38,540 bases of DNA from a virus. The translations under genes were made by a program, and so were the position numbers. The notes beneath the pieces were generated by a model. It was not told the DNA's origin. It worked only from the letters and a program-made list of their open reading frames with translations, and searched no databases. Location: positions 1 through 38,540 of the IMG/VR virus record IMGVR_UViG_3300046010_014297, one strand, 5' to 3'. This document shows, one piece after another, positions 14,608-23,414 of this stretch. Each line of letters starts with the position of its first letter. The first letter of the stretch is position 1.

Positions 14608-15624
14608 TTATAAACTTTGATAGATTTCCAGCAGCAATCTGCTGTCATAAAATTCACTGTCTATACTGGTGATTTGATCTACTACAATCTGATCAACACT
14701 TTCAAATTTGATATCACCTGGTGCGATATCTTGATTGAGATCGTGTGTTTTGTTTGGTATCAATGACATTTCGCGTAAATTGTACTGTGACACAAAAGTT
14801 TCCTTGATAAAATTGGCTTCTTCGTAGCTGATGGCAATGTCCAAACTGACTTTGACATGCATCTTGGGTTTCAACAAGTCGGCTGCATGATCCAACAAGT
14901 CAGCTAGACCAAAAATTTTATAGATGGGCTGTTCGGGCCAGGCATGATATTCTGGTTTTTGACCCCAATTTAATATCATACAACCTCGCTGATCATCGTT
15001 GACATCTGAATAATTATGTGGAAAACAATTGCCAATATAGGTAATGTTATTTTTTGATTGTCTTTTATGAAAATGCCCAGTAAATACTTGATCAAAATTA
15101 TGAAAATGTTCTCTACGAACTTGTCCATGATCTGGCATTTCGATCATGGCATTCATCAAGTAACCTGGCAATTCAAAATGTCCAAACATGTATTTGGCCT
15201 TCATTTTGGTGATCTTTTTGTAATCATCACCAACTAACCAAGGTGCGATCACCACATCATCTTGTTGAAACCAGTCATTGCAAATCACAATATTGGGCAA
15301 GTGTCGCGCCCAGGCCACACCATGTATATCTCTGCGATCTCGATAGTATAAGTCATGGTTGCCGGGTATAAAGTAAAACCTGTCAAATGCAGCACTGAGT
15401 TTTTCCAGTGCCTGCAAAGAAAACTGTAGCGTCTGTAAATTTATACTAGCTCTGTGATTGTGCCAATCACCAAGAAAGAAACCAGTTTCACATTTTTGTT
15501 CTTTGGCCAATTCAATGAACCATTCGATGAATTGTTCGCAGTCTTGGTTGTGTGTCAAACTGTTGGATTTAAGACCGAAATGTATATCGGTTATTACTGC
15601 GGCTTTTTTAAAAAGATTCGACAT
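14608..15624 (-). CDS. 47: Recombination endonuclease nuclease subunit gp47-like (Mre11/SbcD type)
   Basis: This 338-aa metallophosphoesterase has the Mre11 metal-binding motifs in order: ITDIHFG (D13, H15), LGDWHNH (D53, H55), IPGNHDLYY (N89, H90, D91), FGHFE (H149) and FTGHFHKRQ (H184, H186). It forms the end-processing complex with gp46. Length matches T4 gp47 (339 aa). Its ATG follows the gp55 stop with no gap (TAAATG), so translation is probably coupled to gp55. Confidence 0.95.
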   Translation of the reverse strand: MSNLFKKAAVITDIHFGLKSNSLTHNQDCEQFIEWFIELAKEQKCETGFFLGDWHNHRASINLQTLQFSLQALEKLSAAFDRFYFIPGNHDLYYRDRRDIHGVAWARHLPNIVICNDWFQQDDVVIAPWLVGDDYKKITKMKAKYMFGHFELPGYLMNAMIEMPDHGQVRREHFHNFDQVFTGHFHKRQSKNNITYIGNCFPHNYSDVNDDQRGCMILNWGQKPEYHAWPEQPIYKIFGLADLLDHAADLLKPKMHVKVSLDIAISYEEANFIKETFVSQYNLREMSLIPNKTHDLNQDIAPGDIKFESVDQIVVDQITSIDSEFYDSRLLLEIYQSL

Positions 15625-16491
15625 TTATAAATTATCAGAATTGTGGCCAGACAGCATACCCTGTCTGGTATAGCTGGGGTTTAGTCCATTGATTTCTAAA
15701 ATATCATCTCGAATGTTTTGCATTTTTTTCTCGATGTTGAGTATTCTAGTAAATGAGTTGGTAATAGTAGCAGTAAAATATGCAAATGGATTACTGCTTT
15801 TGCTTTCGTCAAATTGTAGACCAATTTGACTTAACTGTAACAGTGCCTGCCCTTTCATTTCTTCGTTGTAGGTATAACCGCGCCAATTGCTTCTTGTGGC
15901 ATATCGTTCACAGAGTTTAACAAACATTTCGGCTAATCTGCGAGTCATTTGACCATGGTCTTTACTGAATGAACCATGATCTAGATCGCCGCACCAATGA
16001 CTTTTGCCCACAATATAGGGTATGCGATGTTCGTTGACCCTATAATGAAAAAACGGTGGAAAATTTAGCCGAATGTGTACCCCGTCGGTGACAAGTTGTT
16101 CTACAATTTCTTGATCTTCGTTTTCTGTGGGATCCTCTAGTTCCAGGATGTCTTCTATTCTTCTTTTTTTAGCAATGGTTTTGGGAGTTTTCTTTTGTGC
16201 AAGCGGTATATGTTCCCATGTTGTGACACGAAAAACCAAATCAGTTATAGCAATTTTTTTTGGATCCAGAGTTTCGCCTGTTTCTCTACGAATTCTTTCA
16301 ACGCGATTCTTTTTGGCTTCGGCGATAGTTCTCGTATTGATCTTGGTAACCGATGGTAAAATTATATCATACATATGATCTTTTACTGAATCACTGAACA
16401 CACAATAGCTATTTTTACTTAGATGTATTTCTTTTAGTATATCTCTATTATTGAGATAGTTTACTTTTTTGGGTATAGCAGTCAATGTCAT
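15625..16491 (-). CDS. 55: Late-transcription sigma factor gp55-like, with large insertion
   Basis: This 288-aa protein matches T4 gp55 (185 aa) at both ends. The N-terminal KKVNYLNNRDILKEI (8-22) corresponds to T4 YNYVNNKELLQAI. The C-terminal sigma-region-2-like part (~183-265) has RGYTYNEEMKGQALLQLSQI, then GLQFDESKSSNPFAYFTATI and an RILNIEKK-like segment. About 150 residues between them (27-180) have no counterpart in T4. gp55 recognises TATAAATA in T4, and similar elements are frequent in this window. The start at 16491 has AGGAAA about 9 nt upstream. It heads the gp55-47-46 gene run. Confidence 0.9.
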   Translation of the reverse strand: MTLTAIPKKVNYLNNRDILKEIHLSKNSYCVFSDSVKDHMYDIILPSVTKINTRTIAEAKKNRVERIRRETGETLDPKKIAITDLVFRVTTWEHIPLAQKKTPKTIAKKRRIEDILELEDPTENEDQEIVEQLVTDGVHIRLNFPPFFHYRVNEHRIPYIVGKSHWCGDLDHGSFSKDHGQMTRRLAEMFVKLCERYATRSNWRGYTYNEEMKGQALLQLSQIGLQFDESKSSNPFAYFTATITNSFTRILNIEKKMQNIRDDILEINGLNPSYTRQGMLSGHNSDNL

Positions 16492-16513
16492 TTATATGTT
16501 TTTCCTATTGGGT

Positions 16514-16543
16514 ATTATATTATATATGGTACTGCAAAATCAA
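16514..16543 (-). promoter_or_regulatory. Possible sigma70-type promoter for the gp55-47-46 cluster
   Basis: TTGATT (16538-16543) and TATAAT (16514-16519) on the minus strand are 18 nt apart, a good fit to host sigma70 boxes. Expression of gp55 before late transcription would need a promoter of this kind. The region is AT-rich, so chance matches are possible. Confidence 0.4.
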
Positions 16544-16567
16544 CAGTTAAATAGGGTTTTTGTCTAC

Positions 16568-16575
16568 GGTAAATA
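16568..16575 (+). promoter_or_regulatory. Late-promoter-like GGTAAATA for the baseplate operon
   Basis: GGTAAATA lies 22 nt before the ATG at 16598, leaving a short leader with TAGGA. A second TAAATA copy (GTTAAATA, 16546-16553) lies 14 nt further upstream. The same GGTAAATA precedes gp25. Confidence 0.45.
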
Positions 16576-16597
16576 GTATTAGGACAAAATACTTATT

Positions 16598-18607
16598 ATG
16601 ACTTATGTTTCTCCACTTCAGCAAAAGGTTGATTTATATCTTGACTTGCTCAATCAGGGTGTGCCGCAGGCACAGGCATTACAACAGGTAGGATCAACCT
16701 TGGCAGAATTATCGGCCAGCGGATTGGATTTGACTCCCCCAGCAGAACTACGGGCCACAATTGAAGCCGCAAATCGACAATTAGACAATTATGTGAGACA
16801 AGTAGATGAAGCTCGGGCAAAAGGTTTACCAGATCCGCCACCGCCCCCGGGGTACAGTTTGCCAGGGCAAACTGTAACTGCAAACAGTGGTTTTACTACT
16901 AGATCTATTGCTACAGAGCGGGCCGGGCCCACAAATCTGGAAGTTAATCCCAGTAATGTACCTGTTGCTCAATCGGCAGATAGTGCTCTATTTGTAAGAC
17001 CGGGATCAAACAGTACCGCACCTGCTGTACCTACCACAACCAATGACAATAGCAGCTTCTTAACACCAGGCACAACCAGTACAGCAGCGGCTGTGCCAGT
17101 TGATCCAGCTTTTGGCACAGCCGGTGCTGGAAATTTAACTGCTGCACAATTGCAATCTGGTGTGATAGTAAGAAATTTTACAGCCAATGCCAATTATCAA
17201 CAGGTACAGTTTAATAATGAAGAAAGACGGAGAATTATTCAAGAATATCAGGCAAATGGCAAATCGACTGCTGAGGCTTATCAAGATCCCAGATATCGGG
17301 CATTGGTTGCAGATGGCCAAAGACTGAGTCAACAAGTAGATGCAGGTAGTACTGTGGAGTCTGCTGATCAGTTTAGACAAACATCATTGGCATCTGGAGA
17401 CTCGGTAGCCCCGGCTGATGGCAGAATAGCCACCAATACTCCAGTTCAAACAGACATCCCAGCACAATCTGCCTCTCGATCAATTCAGGCCGCACCTGTT
17501 CCAGTACCTGCAACTGATGTTGCCATAGCCCAACTTAGCGAGCGAGTTGATCGACCTGTCGAACAGACCCCATTTAATGGCACATTCAGTGCCACTTTTG
17601 ACCCCGAAACTCAGTCATGGGGGGTATGGGACAATCAAAAGGGAGTATTTGAAGCAACTGGGCTAACTCAATCACAAGCTGAGCGTGATGCAGCTGAACG
17701 ATCAGGCGGAGGTGCTCGAAAATCACCGCCTGTTGCCAATCCCATTTTAGCAAGCGCAGCAGCCAATCAGGCCAACGGCGAGAGACAAAATGCAACTTTA
17801 CAACTAGCTAGACAGCAACAAAGCATTAGAGAACAGCGGGGACAACAAAATCAAGGAGATTGGCGTGTTAAATTAAGATTGGCACCGGGTGCAAGCTATC
17901 TTTACAAGGCCAATGATCCGGGCATTCTTTGGCCACTGATAGAAACCGACGGTGTAATATTTCCCTATACACCAAGAATAGATACCAGTTATCGAGCAGT
18001 CTACGATGCTGTAGATCTTACACACAGCAATTATCGTGGATATTTTTATCGCAACAGTTATGCGGATTTTGTACAGCTACAAGGAACATTTACTGCTCAA
18101 GACACCTTCGAGGCCGAATACTTGTTGGCAGTCATTACTTTTTTTAAATCTTTGACCAAAATGTTCTATGGACAAGATGCTCAAAGAGGCAGCCCACCGC
18201 CCTTGGTATATCTAACTGGTCTTGGAGAATATCAATTTTCAGAACATCCCTGTGTCGTGACACAGTTTAACTACAATTTACCAGATAATGTTGACTATAT
18301 CAGAGCCAGAATAGCCAATGTCAATGCCACAAATCTAGTCACAAGAAGAAATCCCAAAAATGCACCCAGTAATCCCATAAGTAGTGTAATACAACGATTG
18401 GCCAGTTTGGGCAAAAATATCAAGCCCGGAGCAGTTAAAAGTCCGCCTTCGCCTCCCACCCTGGGCAAAGATAACCCTACTTATGTGCCCACTAAAATAG
18501 ATATCAGCCTACAGTTATTACCGATGCAATCACGAAGACAAGTCAGTCAACAGTTTAGTTTACAGAACTTTGCCAATGGCAATCTCATCAAAGGAGGATT
18601 TTGGTAA
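16598..18607 (+). CDS. Virion structural protein, probable baseplate/tail-tube-end component, 669 aa
   Basis: The first ~420 residues are Ala/Gln/Pro/Thr-rich and probably flexible, after a helical start (LQQKVDLYLDLLNQGVPQAQ). The folded part is C-terminal (~425-600): WRVKLRLAPGASYLYKANDP, VIFPYTPRIDTSYRAVYDAV, HSNYRGYFYRNSYADFVQL, FFKSLTKMFYGQDAQRG and LPDNVDYIRARI. From memory, this pattern (FPYTP..., a Tyr-rich middle, KMFYG, PPPLVYL) recurs in uncharacterised structural proteins of aquatic T4-like phages near gp53/gp5. The C-terminus ends FSLQNFANGNLIKGGFW. A gp48/gp54-like tube-end role is possible but not shown. It is first in the baseplate operon and overlaps the next ATG by 1 nt. Confidence 0.75.
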   Translation: MTYVSPLQQKVDLYLDLLNQGVPQAQALQQVGSTLAELSASGLDLTPPAELRATIEAANRQLDNYVRQVDEARAKGLPDPPPPPGYSLPGQTVTANSGFTTRSIATERAGPTNLEVNPSNVPVAQSADSALFVRPGSNSTAPAVPTTTNDNSSFLTPGTTSTAAAVPVDPAFGTAGAGNLTAAQLQSGVIVRNFTANANYQQVQFNNEERRRIIQEYQANGKSTAEAYQDPRYRALVADGQRLSQQVDAGSTVESADQFRQTSLASGDSVAPADGRIATNTPVQTDIPAQSASRSIQAAPVPVPATDVAIAQLSERVDRPVEQTPFNGTFSATFDPETQSWGVWDNQKGVFEATGLTQSQAERDAAERSGGGARKSPPVANPILASAAANQANGERQNATLQLARQQQSIREQRGQQNQGDWRVKLRLAPGASYLYKANDPGILWPLIETDGVIFPYTPRIDTSYRAVYDAVDLTHSNYRGYFYRNSYADFVQLQGTFTAQDTFEAEYLLAVITFFKSLTKMFYGQDAQRGSPPPLVYLTGLGEYQFSEHPCVVTQFNYNLPDNVDYIRARIANVNATNLVTRRNPKNAPSNPISSVIQRLASLGKNIKPGAVKSPPSPPTLGKDNPTYVPTKIDISLQLLPMQSRRQVSQQFSLQNFANGNLIKGGFW

Positions 18608-18906
18608 TGAGCACTTATAATTCCACCAGTCCTTATTACCTGACAGGTATCAATCAATTTTATCTAGACGTGATGGTAAATCGATCTTTGCCAAAAGAGT
18701 CTGATGACGAAGTAATTGTGATCAATCAAACTTATCAGTATAGACCTGATCTGTTGGCATTTGATCTTTACAACAATTCGGGTCTATGGTGGGTATTTTA
18801 TCAACGAAATCCCAATACTTTGACCAAACCGCCATTTGATTTCAGTGTGGGGAAAACAATCTTTTTACCAAAAATCAACACCTTGAAATCAGTATTGGGA
18901 TTTTGA
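18607..18906 (+). CDS. 53: Baseplate wedge gp53-like, short LysM-like protein
   Basis: This 99-aa protein starts at ATG 18607 within TAATG, with AAAGGAGG ideally placed upstream; this is preferred over the in-frame TTG at 18601. The core YQYRPDLLAFDLYNNSGLWW followed by VFYQRNPN and FSVGKTIFLP has the LysM-like layout found in T4 gp53, which bolts neighbouring wedges together in the baseplate. T4 gp53 is 196 aa, so this is a minimal version. Its place just before the gp5 region matches the T4 order 53-5-6. Confidence 0.75.
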   Translation: MSTYNSTSPYYLTGINQFYLDVMVNRSLPKESDDEVIVINQTYQYRPDLLAFDLYNNSGLWWVFYQRNPNTLTKPPFDFSVGKTIFLPKINTLKSVLGF

Positions 18907-18909
18907 TAA

Positions 18910-21894
18910 ATGGCATCCGAATCAAACACATTTCGTTTTGTCCGTAACAATAGACCCATCACTGTCACTGTTACTGCCACTAGAAATTCGCAAGGGCAAG
19001 TTGTTTATACTGTCACTGACAGTGACGGAAGAACAATTTTATTAAATGGTACTCTTGCTGCCTTGTCGACCAGATTGCAAGGAATCAGCAGCAATCCTGC
19101 TGATCAAACTGTGGTGGCTCAAGCCATTGACTGGGCCACCAGAGCCGACAGCAATTTGCAGATTCCAGTTGCTCAACCAACTCCAGCCACAAACTCTGCT
19201 GCACAACAAGCCGAAATAGAAGCCAGAGGTGGAGCAATAGATGCTGTGCCCAATCCGGCACCCAGCAATGCCATTGTGACACCGACTGGATCGCCTACGG
19301 AACAACCGGCTAGAACAGTGACTGCCACTGAATCTCAAGCACCCAACGGTAACACTGTGGTAAATCGAGGTCAACTCATACTGGTGCCCAGCGATGATTT
19401 TAATCAACCAGTTGGTCCCAGTGGTGATCAACCGGGTGCAGCAGCAGGAAATGAAGACAGTCAACAAAATAGTGTGCAGAGAAGAGTGGATTCTCTATAT
19501 TTGCAGAATCAAACAGTCACACCACAACTAAACATTTTAGACAAGTATGCAAGTTATACCTACAACATCAGTGTATATCTAATGTCACCGCAGAGTTATA
19601 AATCTTTTGTAACCAGTAAAAGAAAATTTTTTGAAGCAAACACTTTACTGTTTCAAAGTGGTGGAGCTCCTCCTGCAGTTGATTTAATTGGGTATGACAA
19701 TCAAGTAGACTCAAGCGGTAGCTTAACTATAAAGTACCCGATACCGTCTAAAAACCCATATTTCGCACAAGATTTTTTCATAGACAATGTAGAAATCAAA
19801 AATATAATCTCGGGCAAAGGACAAGGTAGTGCACACAATAGTTCATTGTTAAATTTTACTGTCACTGAGTATAACGGAATAACATTGTTACAAAATCTCG
19901 ATAGAGCAGTGATAGACTATATCTACAAGGGAGACCCCAAACTTAAACTGGCACTACAACAAAACCCAGATCTAGGAACCTGGGGTAGTCAAATTTACAT
20001 GATGGCCATAAGATTTTACGGCTACGACGACAATGGTAATTTAGTGGCCGGAGGCACAAACAGTCCAGACTTTCAATCAGACCCACAAGCAGTAGTGGAA
20101 AAATACATCCCATTTGTGGTAAGAAACATCACATTTAAAGTGGGAAATCGTGCCGTGGAATATCAATGGGATTGTGCCAGTCCTGCCACCATGATAAACA
20201 CCGGTCCCAATTTTGCCACTGTGCCTTATAACTGTCAACTATCTGGCAAATCGTTGTCAGATGCACTGGGTGGATCTTTGCAAACAGTCTATCAACCAAT
20301 TGATGAACGACGCGAAGCGCAAACACAACCCAATGGTGTTCCGGATAATCGAGATGTGCAGCCCATTGATTATGGTCAAGCGACAAAGGACATGCAGGGC
20401 ACTCCGTTAACAGGAACTGGAATGGGATTACCACAAGCCTTGGCCAGTACCACTCCACCGCAAACTGGTGCCAGGCCCGCTGCCCCGCCTAAAATTGATG
20501 CCAAACGATCTACCTCTGAGACAGTCACACAAGGACTGATGGCAGCAATGAATAGATATCAACAAGAAATCTTGAATTTAGGACAAATTCAAATAGCCAA
20601 TAGATACAGTGTTGAATTTTCTAGCCCAGTTTTAAGCGATGCAAAATTGACTTATCGTGGCCGTGTCGATCGAGATCTTGCGCCAACAGCCGATTCGGAC
20701 AATCCCAGAAATTTATTGACTGAAACACAGGCCGTGGATCTGGACAAGAAAATTTTTAGTGTGACAGCGGGTCAACAATTGGTCCAGGTCATTGAAATGC
20801 TGATCCGAAATAGCACTTATATTTCAGATCAACAGTTGGTTATAATAGATCCAAAAACTGGAGTGCAGACTCCTAATCCAGGGCGAACCAAGAATCTTGC
20901 TTGGTTTAAGATCAACATGACTGCTACTCCCATTGGCTATGACTTTAAAAGAAAAGATTATGCATGGGATATAAAATATATAATCAGCGAATACAGAATT
21001 GTTTTGCCTCAAACGGGTTATTTCCCCATAGTCGATTTTCCGGGATTTCACAAGTCTTATCCATATTGGTTCACTGGTGAAAACACAGCCATTATAAATT
21101 TTGAGCAGAAATACAATTTTCAGTATAGTCGAGTGCTGTCGGGCGGCATACTGACAGATTCAACCTCGGCCAACTATCAGGATTTTGGTAAAACAGTTTT
21201 TTATCCAAGAAGTGGACAAAGCACACAGGGTGGTCCTCTTAGAACCAATGAAGCTGCTGCAAATGCAGCTGATTATTTTTATAGTCCAGGCGATCAGAAA
21301 ACTGTTGAGTTAGAAATAGTGGGGGACCCAGCTTGGATATTTCAAGGTGAAGCATCGGGATCTTTTAATTTACAATTAGCCAATGTCAATCCATTTTTGC
21401 CCGATGGTACCATAAATGTTGACTATGGGCAGATATTTTTCGAAATCAGCTGGAACAGTCCTGAGGACTATGATGTCAACGGCAATGGACTTATAAATCC
21501 CATCAAAAATATCACACAGACTGGCAATGCAAAATTAAATACTGGGATACCCAAACAAAGTTATGCATATGGTGCTAGAACTTGTACCAGTATATTTCGC
21601 AGAGGTGTTTTTACGCAAAATTTAGATGGATATTTGGTTATAAAAAATCTTAATTCAAAAATTAATTCAGACAATCAAAGAGAAATTGTGCGTCAACTTG
21701 TGTCGAGTGACATACAACTATTAAACAGGGTAGCCCCTGACATAGCCCGTGAAGAAAACGCCAGAGCTGATAGAGCATTGGTCGCACGAGTGACCGCAGC
21801 TGGCAGATCAACCACAGTGCCCCCACCACAATCGCCTGCCAGTTCTGTACAGCCCGATTCAAAAACTAACCAAAATATGGCAAAGGACGCATAA
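18910..21894 (+). CDS. Large baseplate/hub-associated structural protein, 994 aa
   Basis: The ATG is 3 nt after the gp53-like stop, and the gene ends in a TAATG overlap with gp5-like, so it is part of the same message. The N-terminal ~190 residues are polar and low-complexity (Gln, Asn, Pro, Thr). The central part (~200-470) is folded, with YASYTYNISVYLMSPQSYKS, SSLLNFTVTEYNGITLLQNL and IPFVVRNITFKVGNRAVEYQ. A second folded part (~560-930) includes IQIANRYSVEFSSPVLSDAK and WFKINMTATPIGYDFKRKDY. The tail is again low-complexity. I do not recognise the family. No gp27 homologue is otherwise visible here, so a hub role is possible by position, but it is unproven. Confidence 0.75.
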   Translation: MASESNTFRFVRNNRPITVTVTATRNSQGQVVYTVTDSDGRTILLNGTLAALSTRLQGISSNPADQTVVAQAIDWATRADSNLQIPVAQPTPATNSAAQQAEIEARGGAIDAVPNPAPSNAIVTPTGSPTEQPARTVTATESQAPNGNTVVNRGQLILVPSDDFNQPVGPSGDQPGAAAGNEDSQQNSVQRRVDSLYLQNQTVTPQLNILDKYASYTYNISVYLMSPQSYKSFVTSKRKFFEANTLLFQSGGAPPAVDLIGYDNQVDSSGSLTIKYPIPSKNPYFAQDFFIDNVEIKNIISGKGQGSAHNSSLLNFTVTEYNGITLLQNLDRAVIDYIYKGDPKLKLALQQNPDLGTWGSQIYMMAIRFYGYDDNGNLVAGGTNSPDFQSDPQAVVEKYIPFVVRNITFKVGNRAVEYQWDCASPATMINTGPNFATVPYNCQLSGKSLSDALGGSLQTVYQPIDERREAQTQPNGVPDNRDVQPIDYGQATKDMQGTPLTGTGMGLPQALASTTPPQTGARPAAPPKIDAKRSTSETVTQGLMAAMNRYQQEILNLGQIQIANRYSVEFSSPVLSDAKLTYRGRVDRDLAPTADSDNPRNLLTETQAVDLDKKIFSVTAGQQLVQVIEMLIRNSTYISDQQLVIIDPKTGVQTPNPGRTKNLAWFKINMTATPIGYDFKRKDYAWDIKYIISEYRIVLPQTGYFPIVDFPGFHKSYPYWFTGENTAIINFEQKYNFQYSRVLSGGILTDSTSANYQDFGKTVFYPRSGQSTQGGPLRTNEAAANAADYFYSPGDQKTVELEIVGDPAWIFQGEASGSFNLQLANVNPFLPDGTINVDYGQIFFEISWNSPEDYDVNGNGLINPIKNITQTGNAKLNTGIPKQSYAYGARTCTSIFRRGVFTQNLDGYLVIKNLNSKINSDNQREIVRQLVSSDIQLLNRVAPDIAREENARADRALVARVTAAGRSTTVPPPQSPASSVQPDSKTNQNMAKDA

Positions 21895-23414
21895 TGGCAG
21901 AGAATATCGAACGCAGCACAGGAAGGCCACGCGAGTTTAAATTTGATCGCGGAGGAGTACCCAGTGAAATGGGCCCCTATGTGGGCATTGTGACCAATAA
22001 CATCGATGTGACCAGATCGGGAAAATTACAGGTCTATATTGAAGAGTTTGGTGCCATTGATAAACAAGGCAAACCGTTGCTCACTGATAAAACTTTATGG
22101 AAAACTGTGAAATATGTGTCGCCTTTTTACGGTATCACTCCGGTAGCACAGGCCAGCGACAACGGACCAGGCCAATACCCAGGCAATCAACAAAGTTATG
22201 GAATGTGGTGTACCCCACCTGATGTAGGGGTCAAAGTTCTATGTTTTTTTCCTGCAGGTGATGCCAACGATGGCTACTATGTTGGTTGTATACCCGAGAC
22301 CGGGCTGACACATATGGTACCAGCTGTTGGTGCCACAACAAATTTTGTCTACAACAACAAAACACAGCAAACATATTTTGGCAATGCCACACTGTTGCCA
22401 GTCACTGAATTAAATGACAACAGTGTGGCGAATGCCAACAATCCTAAGTTTTTTAATCAACCCAAACCCATACACAGTTATCAGGCAGCAGCCTTTTTTC
22501 AACAGGGTCTTATCAATGATCCAGAGCGTGGGCCAATTACCAGCAGCAGTCAGCGAGAAACTCCCAGTGCAGTTTACGGCTGGAGCACGCCTGGAAGACC
22601 CATATATCAAGGAGTAAAGTCTGATCAACTCAAAGAAAAACTGCTGCAAGATCGAGTTTTACCCCAAGATGTGGCCATAAATGGCCGTGTGGGTGGGCAT
22701 AGTTTTGTCATGGATGATGGCGATCTGGAAGGCAATAACAATCTAGTAAGAATCAGAACCAGTCAAGGCCATCAAATTACCATGAGTGACAGCGGTAACT
22801 TTTTTTATATCACTCATGCCAATGGGCAAACTTGGATTGAATTAGGTGCTCAAGGCACAGTGGATGTTTTTTCTACCAACAGCATTAATTTAAGAACCAA
22901 CGGCGACATAAATTTTCATGCTGATAGAGATGTCAATATCTTTGCTGGCAATAATTTCAATGTCAAGGCCGAAAAGGAAATCAACATCGGCGGGGTAAAA
23001 AAAGTAAAAATTGCCAGTGACAAAGATGTCAATTTATATTCTGGTACTGTATTGGGAATAAAATCCCAAGGTACTCTTGCAATGAGCGGTGCCATAGGTA
23101 GCTTCAGTTCAACAGGGCCCATGACCATCAAAGGTAAACCGATTTTTTTGAATGGCCCAGCAGCTATACCTGTATCTACTCCCAAACTATATCCTAAAAT
23201 TTTATTAGATGATACCACTTACAATTATAGTACAGGTTGGCAAGTCAAGCCCGGGGGGTTGACCAGTATAGTCAGCAGAGCACCAACACACGAACCCTAT
23301 CCCTATCACAATGCCGGTGTTGATGTCTCGGTCAAATTAGAACCAACACCACCGGGACCTCCGCCCACGGCTGTGCCTGTGCCGGAAGGGTGGTCAATTG
23401 AGATTAAATCATGA
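21894..23414 (+). CDS. 5: Tail spike gp5-like (OB fold plus beta-helix, no lysozyme domain)
   Basis: This 506-aa protein is the central needle of the baseplate. An OB-fold-like domain sits at ~25-150 (YVGIVTNNIDVTRSGKLQVY, MWCTPPDVGVKVLCFFPAGD, DGYYVGCIPETG), as in gp5 and VgrG. A linking part has HSFVMDDGDLEGNNNLVRIR and QGHQITMSDSG. A beta-helix of short repeats follows (~305-420): INLRTNGDINFHADRDVNIF, AGNNFNVKAEKEINIGGVKK. T4 gp5 (575 aa) has a lysozyme domain between OB fold and helix; nothing like it is seen here. It ends with a Pro-rich segment. Its stop overlaps the next ATG (ATGA). Confidence 0.88.
   Translation: MAENIERSTGRPREFKFDRGGVPSEMGPYVGIVTNNIDVTRSGKLQVYIEEFGAIDKQGKPLLTDKTLWKTVKYVSPFYGITPVAQASDNGPGQYPGNQQSYGMWCTPPDVGVKVLCFFPAGDANDGYYVGCIPETGLTHMVPAVGATTNFVYNNKTQQTYFGNATLLPVTELNDNSVANANNPKFFNQPKPIHSYQAAAFFQQGLINDPERGPITSSSQRETPSAVYGWSTPGRPIYQGVKSDQLKEKLLQDRVLPQDVAINGRVGGHSFVMDDGDLEGNNNLVRIRTSQGHQITMSDSGNFFYITHANGQTWIELGAQGTVDVFSTNSINLRTNGDINFHADRDVNIFAGNNFNVKAEKEINIGGVKKVKIASDKDVNLYSGTVLGIKSQGTLAMSGAIGSFSSTGPMTIKGKPIFLNGPAAIPVSTPKLYPKILLDDTTYNYSTGWQVKPGGLTSIVSRAPTHEPYPYHNAGVDVSVKLEPTPPGPPPTAVPVPEGWSIEIKS

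Noticed and set aside
19042-19467. Minus-strand 141-codon frame opposite the 994-aa gene
   Set aside because: Antisense to a well-supported gene; Cys/Trp/Arg-rich composition, typical of a shadow frame over a Gln/Thr/Pro-rich region.
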